From assembly GCA_027317105.1 (NCBI GenBank), contig DAHVFH010000155.1:1-7652 (forward strand): DNA of 7,652 nt, in the 5' to 3' direction. Origin of the DNA: Cytophagales bacterium (GTDB lineage Bacteria > Bacteroidota > Bacteroidia > Cytophagales > Cyclobacteriaceae). Position numbers and translations under genes: made by a program. The notes under the pieces were generated by a model. That model made no database searches. It saw nothing but the letters and a program-made list of their open reading frames with translations, and was not told the DNA's origin. Below, piece by piece: positions 1-4,911 of this stretch (positions within the stretch are counted from its first letter, which is position 1; each line of letters begins with the position of its first letter).

Positions 1-2
1 GT

Positions 3-764
3 GGCAGCCTTAGTTGGCATCATCTCTGGTTTATACTTTACCTTTTGATCTATTCGATGATCGCGCTTCCATTCCTCCAGTTTGTCCGGTCACCTAAGTC
101 AAACGCATTTAAGTATGCAGCATACAAGATTTTGTCGACCTCTGCAGGCTTACTTTTTGTTCCTTCGGTTTTGATCTTGATTTCTCAAATTTTATTGCGC
201 CCCTATTTCCCAGAAGAATCGCACTCACTGACCAATGATTGGGCCTACTTTACCTACTATTTTCTGTTTTTCGTGATGGGTATTGTGTGTTATTCTAGTC
301 CAAAGCTTTGGGAAGTTATCGGTCAAAACCGAAAGTATTTATTGTCGGCCATGGTCATGGCGCTGATTCCTTTCTATGCCTGTTATTTTCATTTTCGTGA
401 GCTGCTCGTGCTTCCCTGGAGTATGGATACGGTAGAAACTACATTTGATGTGACAGCCATTTTTGTGGGTTGGTTTACGGTGATTACGATTATTGCTTAT
501 GGGCAACATTACCTCAATAAACCCCATCGCTGGCTGACTATTGCCAACGAAGGTTTATATCCGTTTTATATTTTGCACCAAACGGTGATCATCGCCATTG
601 GGTATTACATTTGCCAACTGCCCTGGGGAATTGCAGCAAAATATTGGATGATTTGTTTTCTTACCCTACTAAGTTGTGTGGCCTTCTATTTGATCTTTAT
701 TCGCCAGTTCAATTTGATGCGGCTTTTCTTTGGAATGAAATCAAAAGCTATGGATAGAAGGTGA
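3..764 (+). CDS. Acyltransferase family 3 membrane protein, 5'-truncated by window edge
   Basis: The open frame enters from the left edge, so the start codon is not visible; the TTG at 45 is only an internal codon. The 14 codons before it read GSLSWHHLWFILYL, which contains the HLWF-type motif found inside acyltransferase-3 proteins. About 253 residues are visible, with roughly six or seven hydrophobic segments. Near the C-terminus the motif EGLYPFYILHQTVIIAIGYY matches the conserved YPFYilHq segment of this family. Members transfer acyl groups such as acetyl or succinyl from the cytoplasmic side to sugars, glucans or lipids at the inner membrane; the glucan-biosynthesis OpgC-like branch is a reasonable guess, but the substrate cannot be told from this fragment. 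The basic tail ends in MDRR. The gene converges on the TetR-type gene with about 108 bp between stops. Family call is firm, substrate unknown. Confidence 0.85.
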   Translation, partial: GSLSWHHLWFILYLLIYSMIALPFLQFVRSPKSNAFKYAAYKILSTSAGLLFVPSVLILISQILLRPYFPEESHSLTNDWAYFTYYFLFFVMGIVCYSSPKLWEVIGQNRKYLLSAMVMALIPFYACYFHFRELLVLPWSMDTVETTFDVTAIFVGWFTVITIIAYGQHYLNKPHRWLTIANEGLYPFYILHQTVIIAIGYYICQLPWGIAAKYWMICFLTLLSCVAFYLIFIRQFNLMRLFFGMKSKAMDRR

Positions 765-838
765 TGTTAAAGAGCAGTTCATTTGTCCTTTCCCTTCAGC
801 CAACGGAACAGTTGAGACAAGTGTTATGGCTGTTCGAT

Positions 839-854
839 AAGATTTAAAAATCTT
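839..854. terminator. Weak AT-only inverted repeat between convergent genes
   Basis: AAGATTT at 839-845 is the reverse complement of AAATCTT at 848-854, and on the plus strand two further T residues follow. It sits between the convergent stops at 764 and 873 and could serve as a poor bidirectional terminator. The stem has a single G:C pair and a 2-nt loop, so a chance palindrome in AT-rich DNA is equally likely. A second loose pair, GAACAG at 806-811 with CTGTTC at 830-835, has an 18-nt loop and is no stronger. Confidence 0.25.
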
Positions 855-872
855 TTCGCTGTTAAAAGAAAC

Positions 873-1466
873 TCAATTTGATTTTTTCAATCCATTCACT
901 AACATGTCGGCCAGTTGTTGCCCTAACGAAATGGAATCAATGTTGCTATTGGGGTCGTACCACATTGGCATCCAGTTTAGGGACGAGAAGAGCGTCATCA
1001 CTGCCAGTTTTTTATCAATGTTACTTTTGAATTCACCTTTGCGCACACCTTCTTCGATAATGCTTTTGAAACGATTGATGTAGTTGATGCGAAGTAATAA
1101 GAAATCGCGCAGGAATGGTTGGCTCAAGTGGCGGTGCTCGTTCATAAAAACAGCCGAGGAAGTGAGGTCTTTGGCCATCACTTGAATGTGACCGATGATT
1201 CCGTTTTTAAGTTTTTCGCTGGCCGAGACTTGCTGCTTCTCTACGGCATCGAGCGATTTGCGAAATTCTGTGGCCATATCAAAGCAAAGGCTCTGTAAGA
1301 TTTCTTCCTTCGACTTGATATGGGAATACAAGCTTGCTGCTTCAATGCCTAATTTCTGGGCAAGGTCGCGCATACTGGCGGCTGCATAGCCTTTTTCGCG
1401 AAATAATTCTGCCGCACTGCGGATCACTTGACCCTTTCTTGTAAGATTTTCTGTTGTAGCACTCAT
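873..1466 (-). CDS. TetR/AcrR-family transcriptional regulator
   Basis: A 197-residue protein with the usual TetR size and layout. Residues 11-57 form the N-terminal helix-turn-helix domain: AAELFREKGYAAASMRDLAQ, then LGIEAASLYSHIKSKEEIL, where the SLY.H...KEE pattern is the recognition helix and following turn. Residues 60-197 form a helical ligand-binding and dimerisation domain. Within it, MNEHRHLSQPF (108-118), R..YI.RFK.II..G...GEF (126-146) and SSLNWMPMWY (161-170) resemble regulators of fatty-acid, steroid or aromatic acyl-CoA degradation (KstR2-like C-terminal domain), which suggests an acyl-CoA ligand. That ligand assignment is inference. Such proteins normally repress their own gene and neighbours. 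It is divergent from a small membrane protein gene, with 64 bp between the two starts containing promoter boxes on both strands. No Shine-Dalgarno sequence precedes the ATG, as usual in this phylum. Confidence 0.93.
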   Translation of the reverse strand: MSATTENLTRKGQVIRSAAELFREKGYAAASMRDLAQKLGIEAASLYSHIKSKEEILQSLCFDMATEFRKSLDAVEKQQVSASEKLKNGIIGHIQVMAKDLTSSAVFMNEHRHLSQPFLRDFLLLRINYINRFKSIIEEGVRKGEFKSNIDKKLAVMTLFSSLNWMPMWYDPNSNIDSISLGQQLADMLVNGLKKSN

Positions 1467-1467
1467 T

Positions 1468-1486
1468 CTATACGTTACTAATATAG
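1468..1486. promoter_or_regulatory. Possible operator dyad upstream of the TetR-type gene
   Basis: CTATA at 1468-1472 and its reverse complement TATAG at 1482-1486 flank a 9-bp spacer, making a 19-bp dyad between the minus-strand -7 box and the start codon at 1466. The size and place suit an autorepression site for a TetR dimer. The arms are short and the spacer is not symmetric, so this is a weak candidate. Confidence 0.3.
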
Positions 1487-1520
1487 CAAAGATATTTTAT
1501 AATTAGCTTTGATGCTACAA
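1487..1520 (-). promoter_or_regulatory. Bacteroidota-type promoter for the TetR-type gene
   Basis: Read on the minus strand, TATCTTTG (1494-1487) matches the Bacteroidota -7 consensus TAnnTTTG. A TTG (1520-1518) lies 23 bp upstream, at the upper end of the accepted spacing for the -33 element. The predicted transcript would start near 1480, giving a leader of about 15 nt before the ATG at 1466. Confidence 0.5.
1504..1511 (+). promoter_or_regulatory. -7 box TAGCTTTG for the divergent membrane protein gene
   Basis: TAGCTTTG matches TAnnTTTG on the plus strand, 19 bp before the ATG at 1531. No clear TTG -33 element is present at the expected distance upstream, so the promoter may be weak or activator-dependent. 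Together with the minus-strand box at 1487-1494 it forms a dyad whose outer arms are CAAAG (1487-1491) and CTTTG (1507-1511). Confidence 0.45.
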
Positions 1521-1530
1521 TTACCGCATA

Positions 1531-2031
1531 ATGAATTTCAGTTCGCTCAAAGAATATTTTTTAAAACTGTATAATGTGGGCATGCGCCTGATGCTTCTGC
1601 CGCTAACCGCATTCCTTGGTATTTATTATTTGTTCCTTTCGGGATTGATTTCCCCATTTATTCAAAATGAATTAGCCATTGAAGGGCTTTTATATGCTAC
1701 TCCGATTATAATTTTGTCGCCACTAACGATTGTTCATTTGGGGAATAAAAAGAAATTGAAAATTTATGCCGGAGAAATTGGTTTGGGAAAAAAATTGGAT
1801 TTGTATTATGAAGTAACCTCCAACACAATGAAGACTGCCATGTACAATTCCCTCTTTTCGGCTTGTGGTCTTCTCCTTACTGGCCATGAAGGGTTCAGTA
1901 TTTATTTTGCCGTGATTATTTTTTGGGTAGTGTTGCAATGGCCTTCGCCTCGAAAAGTCTGTAAACAATTGATGTTAAAAGGGGATGAGCGCACGATGGT
2001 ATTGACAAAAGGGGAGGCGTTCAAGTTTTGA
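1531..2031 (+). CDS. Small multi-pass membrane protein, function unknown
   Basis: I do not recognise this 166-residue protein. Four hydrophobic stretches are visible: about residues 18-40 (MRLMLLPLTAFLGIYYLFLS), 47-68 (including LLYATPIIILSPLTIVHL), a weaker one at 100-117, and 121-138 (FSIYFAVIIFWVVLQW). The second and third are separated by a polar loop rich in lysine and glycine (GNKKKLKIYAGEIGLGKKLD). The tail after WPSPRKVCKQL is charged and probably cytoplasmic. The first ATG after the -7 box at 1504-1511 is taken as the start; there is no Shine-Dalgarno sequence. It is divergent from the TetR-type gene and so a good candidate for that regulator's target, perhaps in envelope stress or export, but nothing in the sequence shows an enzymatic or transport motif. 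The coding call is supported by the long open frame, the coherent hydrophobic pattern and the promoter box. Confidence 0.8.
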   Translation: MNFSSLKEYFLKLYNVGMRLMLLPLTAFLGIYYLFLSGLISPFIQNELAIEGLLYATPIIILSPLTIVHLGNKKKLKIYAGEIGLGKKLDLYYEVTSNTMKTAMYNSLFSACGLLLTGHEGFSIYFAVIIFWVVLQWPSPRKVCKQLMLKGDERTMVLTKGEAFKF

Positions 2032-2044
2032 TGTTGAAAGCTGA

Positions 2045-2072
2045 ATTCTTGAAACTGGATTCTTGACTCTGG
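2045..2072 (+). repeat. Imperfect 14-bp tandem duplication
   Basis: ATTCTTGAAACTGG at 2045-2058 is followed directly by ATTCTTGACTCTGG at 2059-2072; 12 of 14 positions agree. The second unit is also the left arm of the hairpin at 2062-2101, so the two belong to one composite element. It lies in the gap between convergent genes. Confidence 0.6.
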
Positions 2073-2101
2073 TTACTGCACCGCCAGCAACCAGAATCAA
2101 G
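2062..2101. repeat. Long intergenic hairpin, possible bidirectional terminator
   Basis: Left arm CTTGACTCTGGTTACTG (2062-2078) pairs with right arm CAGCAACCAGAATCAAG (2085-2101) at 15 of 17 positions around the 6-nt loop CACCGC. It sits between the stop at 2031 of the plus-strand membrane protein gene and the stop at 2119 of the minus-strand operon, the right place for a shared terminator. No T-run follows on either strand, so it may act as an RNA stabiliser or be a dispersed repeat of the TCTTGA/TCTGG type rather than a classical terminator. Confidence 0.6.
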
Positions 2102-2118
2102 CATCTATTGACCGGCAT

Positions 2119-3108
2119 CTAAAAACTCACCCCAAAACTAAAGGCATTCAACTGCGGCCCTTTGTTCGCTACGAAGAGTGAATTCATATCGTAGTTGAAG
2201 AAGAAATCTACGTCATCGAAGCCGAGTTGCATGCGCAATCCATAACGTAAATTATTGAGGTAATAATTATCGTGGTGTACTTCTTTCTTCTTGCTGTTAT
2301 CAGCGGTGTATACTTGTTTGGAATAACTGTCGATCAAGTATCCGGCATAAGGCCCCAAGCCAAATCGAAAACCGGATGACCCTTTTCCATTGAAGAAACT
2401 TGGCTTTTTTCGGTTTCCTCCTAAATCGATCACAGGCACAACCGAGATATTTACATACGCTGCCGTCAGCTTACTCTTGCTGAAACCATAATTTCTTGAA
2501 TCAAGATTGAAAAGCACACCGGTGTTGTCTTTGCTCATGGCCACCTGATTATTTTGAAATTTGAAATTGTACCAGCTCACGCCACCGCCCCATTCGAGAA
2601 AGAATTTTCTAGCCATTTGCGTACGATAGATCGAGTTGAGTGCCACGTACCAGGAACCCCATGGGCGCACCGAATACAAATCGTTGTTTTGACTTGGAAA
2701 GTTTCCGTTGTTTAGAAAATTGCTTGTGCCCACATCTATATTGAATGAATTTCTCATTCTGTGGCTCCGATATTTTTTTTCGTGATGGGAAAGGGGCTGA
2801 ACTTCTTGAGCCGCGAAGGAAGTTTCCTCGTTTTTAGAAACGACTTCTTTTAGCGAATCTTTTTTCACAAACGATGAGGCAGGTTTGCTTAACCGGCTCG
2901 AGTCGCGCACTTCCAATTTGTAGATCATGTCGTCCATCAGTTTTTGGAAATCGTATTTCTTCATCGTCTCCAGGTCTTTCTTGTCTTTGATGGCGAAGAT
3001 GACCTTACTGCCATCACCGACTTTAATGATCACCGTGTCGGTGGGGTCTTGTGCAATAGCCGAGACTGACAGGAGTGAGGTAGCTAAATAAATTAATGTC
3101 TTTTTCAT
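2119..3108 (-). CDS. Secreted protein with C-terminal outer-membrane beta-barrel-like domain
   Basis: The start is placed at 3108 because it begins with a clear Sec signal peptide, MKKTLIYLATSLLSVSAIAQ. An in-frame start at 3162 would add 18 basic residues, spoil the signal and overlap the upstream gene. The product is 329 residues. After the signal, residues 24-60 (DTVIIKVGDGSKVIFAIKDK, then a DLETMKKYDF helix) form a compact soluble segment. A Ser/Lys/Glu-rich linker follows to about residue 115. The rest is rich in alternating aromatic and glycine residues typical of barrel strands: FFLEWGGGVSWYNFKF, FRFGLGPYAGYLID, RYGLRMQLGF, VDFFFNYDMNSLF. It ends in FSFGVSF, and a C-terminal Phe is expected for outer-membrane barrels. 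It lies 19 bp after the putative sigma-partner gene, as third gene of the ECF operon. A cell-envelope role is likely; substrate and pore function are unknown. Confidence 0.8.
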   Translation of the reverse strand: MKKTLIYLATSLLSVSAIAQDPTDTVIIKVGDGSKVIFAIKDKKDLETMKKYDFQKLMDDMIYKLEVRDSSRLSKPASSFVKKDSLKEVVSKNEETSFAAQEVQPLSHHEKKYRSHRMRNSFNIDVGTSNFLNNGNFPSQNNDLYSVRPWGSWYVALNSIYRTQMARKFFLEWGGGVSWYNFKFQNNQVAMSKDNTGVLFNLDSRNYGFSKSKLTAAYVNISVVPVIDLGGNRKKPSFFNGKGSSGFRFGLGPYAGYLIDSYSKQVYTADNSKKKEVHHDNYYLNNLRYGLRMQLGFDDVDFFFNYDMNSLFVANKGPQLNAFSFGVSF

Positions 3109-3127
3109 TTTTATCTTTTTTGAAATG

Positions 3128-3880
3128 CTAATGATTTTTATTCTTCTTGAAGTTGAGGGCAAAGAGTTCGTTCTTCATTTCTTTTAAAGGCCCTTCTCCA
3201 TTCTTGACTTCACGAGCCAATTCTAAAACCTTTTTTAACCCTGTACTTTTTTCTTCCGTTACCGTGGCCACCGGTTGTTCAGAAGTAAAATCATCTAGGG
3301 TGAATTCAAGTTTGATCGGCTTCTGTTTGGTAGATGCAATTTTTACAGGAGGGGTTGCTTTGGGTTTCAATTTTTCTAGCGCAACAACTTCTTCTGTTGA
3401 AGTCACTGAATTTTCTTTGGGTTCTGTGACTCGCGTTTTCGCAATATTCTTTTCTTCTTTATGAATTACGTTAGCCACCGTAAATGGGCTCACTGGCAAC
3501 TTTTCAGACACTTTCGCGCCACCCGCATTTGATCTTTCTTTCTTTTCCACCACCGTGGTCTGTGTTCCTACAGACGACCCTTTCAAGGTCGTAGCTTTTT
3601 CTGAAAGAGTAAGGCTATCCCTTTTTTGCGATTGATCTATCCGCACTTTGGCCTTCGTTTCTGCCACCATAGTCTGTGTCCCCACAGACCACTTTACGGA
3701 CGACCAATAAATCAATGAGATGAGCGCGCCCGCTAACAGTATACCAGCCGCCACCCGCCACGCGATTACATTATTTTTTTTTGAAAGTTTGGCTTCAACT
3801 TTCGCCCACGCGTTTTCAGAGGGAGCGATGGCGTGCTCGTCAAGTCTGTCTTTGAAGAACTTATCAATTTTATTTTCCAT
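3128..3880 (-). CDS. Single-pass membrane protein, probable anti-sigma or ECF partner
   Basis: A 250-residue protein. Residues 1-37 are cytoplasmic and charged (FFKDRLDEHAIAPSENAWAK, then VEAKLSKKNN), like the short N-terminal domain of Bacteroidota proteins encoded beside ECF sigma factors; no His/Cys zinc-binding motif is present. Residues 38-59 form one transmembrane helix. The remainder is a low-complexity Lys/Glu/Ser/Thr/Val-rich periplasmic region with a conserved-looking end: LKKVLELAREVKNGEG, then PLKEMKNELFALNFKKN. Two copies of SVGTQT(M/T)V at residues 65-72 and 103-110 are encoded by palindromic DNA repeats. The ATG lies 1 bp after the sigma factor stop (TGA-T-ATG on the minus strand), so translation is probably coupled. 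The anti-sigma role is inferred from position and topology, not from a recognised domain. It could instead be a structural partner linking the sigma factor to the downstream barrel protein. Confidence 0.8.
   Translation of the reverse strand: MENKIDKFFKDRLDEHAIAPSENAWAKVEAKLSKKNNVIAWRVAAGILLAGALISLIYWSSVKWSVGTQTMVAETKAKVRIDQSQKRDSLTLSEKATTLKGSSVGTQTTVVEKKERSNAGGAKVSEKLPVSPFTVANVIHKEEKNIAKTRVTEPKENSVTSTEEVVALEKLKPKATPPVKIASTKQKPIKLEFTLDDFTSEQPVATVTEEKSTGLKKVLELAREVKNGEGPLKEMKNELFALNFKKNKNH
3550..3578. repeat. Coding palindromic repeat, copy 2
   Basis: The core is GTCTGTG (3558-3564), loop TTCC, then TACAGAC (3569-3575), with one G:T pair in the stem. It matches the copy at 3664-3692 at most positions over 29 bp, and both are preceded by CCACC. 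It encodes SVGTQTTV (residues 103-110) on the minus strand. Offset between copies is 114 bp, exactly 38 codons. Confidence 0.6.
3664..3692. repeat. Coding palindromic repeat, copy 1
   Basis: The core is GTCTGTG (3672-3678), loop TCCC, then CACAGAC (3683-3689): a perfect 7-bp stem. It encodes SVGTQTMV (residues 65-72) of the membrane protein on the minus strand, just outside the transmembrane helix. Its shape (GC-rich stem, 4-nt loop, flanking conserved CCACC) resembles a REP-like element tolerated in coding sequence. Confidence 0.6.
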
Positions 3881-3881
3881 A

Positions 3882-4451
3882 TCAATTCGTATTTTGAATC
3901 AATTCCTTTTCAATTTCTACTAGTTTCTTTTGGAGCAATGCCCGGGCCCTGCTCAACTGCGACTTGGAAGTGTTTTCACTGATGCCTAATTGTTCACCAA
4001 TCTCCTGATGTGTGTAACCGTCAATGGCATACAGGTTGAACACCGTGCGATAGCCTACAGGCAGGGCTTCGATCAACTTCATTAAGTCATCCGCTTCGAG
4101 CTGGTTTTCGAGTTTACGATAGTCCGGTTCGAAGGCGGCCTCTTCAATATCAGTTTCGAGGTACATGTTTTTGTTCCTGCGCAGGTAAGTGAGTGATTCG
4201 TTCACCACTACGCGCCTGATCCATCCTTCAAAACTTCCTTCACCCTTAAACTGCCCAATTTTTTCAAATATTTTCGTAAAAGAGGTAATCAACACATCTT
4301 CGGCCTCCATCCGGTCTTTCACATAGCGACAGCAAAGCGAATACATTTTGCCGGAATAAGTGCGGTAAAGGGCATGCTGCGCTTCACGGTTTTGCCGTTG
4401 ACAGCCTTCGATCAGTTCGGTTTCTTTTGCGCGGTAAATTTGTAGCCCCAT
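3882..4451 (-). CDS. RNA polymerase sigma factor, ECF (sigma-70) family
   Basis: A 189-residue protein with both ECF core domains and no region 3. Sigma region 2 spans about residues 20-93: ALYRTYSGKMYSLCCRYVKD, the region 2.2 segment AEDVLITSFTKIFEKIGQF, and the promoter-melting and -10-recognition part FEGWIRRVVVNESLTYLRR. Region 4 spans about 122-178: LPVGYRTVFNLYAIDGYTHQ, then EIGEQLGISENTSKSQLSRA, the helix-turn-helix that contacts the -35 element. The acidic linker DIEEAAFEPDYRKLENQLEA separates them. It directs RNA polymerase to a specific promoter set, usually for envelope stress or surface functions. It is the first gene of a three-gene minus-strand operon and ends 1 bp before the next start. 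The ATG at 4451 follows the AT-rich minus-strand bases AAAACAATAA with no Shine-Dalgarno site. I found no convincing minus-strand promoter box upstream, so recognition by an ECF factor, perhaps itself, is possible. Confidence 0.95.
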   Translation of the reverse strand: MGLQIYRAKETELIEGCQRQNREAQHALYRTYSGKMYSLCCRYVKDRMEAEDVLITSFTKIFEKIGQFKGEGSFEGWIRRVVVNESLTYLRRNKNMYLETDIEEAAFEPDYRKLENQLEADDLMKLIEALPVGYRTVFNLYAIDGYTHQEIGEQLGISENTSKSQLSRARALLQKKLVEIEKELIQNTN

Positions 4452-4520
4452 TTATTGTTTTACACAAGGGAGATGCAGAGTTAACGGCCAGGGTTGCACG
4501 AGGTTTTGAATTATTTTGAA

Positions 4521-4537
4521 TATTGATAAAATCAATA
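4521..4537. promoter_or_regulatory. Perfect 17-bp palindrome, candidate operator
   Basis: TATTGAT (4521-4527) and ATCAATA (4531-4537) are exact reverse complements around AAA. The palindrome covers the -33 TTG of the plus-strand promoter, so a bound dimer would block or modify initiation. The inner TTGAT...ATCAA resembles a Crp/Fnr-type half-site pair but with a 3-bp instead of the usual 4-bp spacer. AT-rich palindromes also arise by chance. Confidence 0.45.
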
Positions 4538-4551
4538 AAATCCTATCTTTG
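4523..4551 (+). promoter_or_regulatory. Bacteroidota housekeeping-type promoter (plus strand)
   Basis: TTG at 4523-4525 and TATCTTTG at 4544-4551 are separated by 18 bp, a good fit to the Bacteroidota TTG-N17-23-TAnnTTTG consensus. Transcription would start near 4558. The first solid downstream gene is the helicase at 4912, so the mRNA would carry a leader of about 350 nt unless a small gene lies between. Confidence 0.6.
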
Positions 4552-4911
4552 AATACTTTCCAATGACTAAAGTGCAGGAAAAGACATCATCGGCAAGCTC
4601 GTAGAACGGTTTCTATTGCGTTTGAGGAATATCATACGGTCAACTTCAACGAAGCCAAAGTAAGGCAGGATTTTTCATTTTTTTTTAAAGCTCCTGGAGG
4701 GCTCTTCACAAATTTGTAGATGTGGCCTTTGGTCTCTGGCTTGTGCAAAAAAAATGAAGTCAAAAATAAAATCGAACTTGGTGAGCTTTGTACAAAACCT
4801 GGACGAGGCGCCAATACCTGACGGAAATAGCAAAGAAAATGCCAAGCAACGTTTGTTTTTTCAATCTATTCTTACCGAAAATGTTTGCATTAAATTTCTT
4901 TCATTTGGCAA

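Larger units (their letters stand above)
4452..4911. other. 460-bp divergent gap without a convincing gene
   Basis: This stretch separates the minus-strand sigma operon from the plus-strand helicase. It holds a plus-strand promoter (4523-4551), a 17-bp palindrome (4521-4537), three TTTGAAT copies (4505-4511, 4515-4521, 4548-4554) and poly-T and poly-A tracts near 4673-4686 and 4745-4754. All three plus frames are broken repeatedly between 4600 and 4911. A 13-codon frame (ATG at 4563, stop at 4602-4604) begins right at the predicted transcript start. A 62-codon frame at 4754-4942 overlaps the helicase start but resembles nothing I recognise. Decayed coding sequence or a long leader of the helicase mRNA are both possible. 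Confidence 0.5.

Noticed and set aside
3109..3162. Upstream start at 3162 for the barrel-like protein
   Set aside because: It would place 18 basic and serine-rich residues before a clean signal peptide and overlap the preceding gene by 35 bp; the ATG at 3108 fits far better.
3147..3464. A 105-codon plus-strand open frame antisense to the putative anti-sigma gene
   Set aside because: It is the mirror of a Lys/Glu/Thr-rich coding region, which leaves the opposite strand free of stops; the minus-strand gene is supported by operon context and topology.
3881..3904. Two copies of ATCAATTC near the sigma/partner gene junction
   Set aside because: They fall in the sigma factor's last codons and the 1-bp gap; an 8-bp repeat in AT-rich coding sequence is expected by chance.
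4476..4483. Minus-strand TAACTCTG as a -7 box for the sigma operon
   Set aside because: It has one mismatch to TAnnTTTG and no TTG at the right distance upstream, so it is not better than chance.
4708..4717. 10-bp palindrome ACAAATTTGT in the helicase leader
   Set aside because: It is short, AT-rich, has no loop or T-run, and is not tied to any promoter box.
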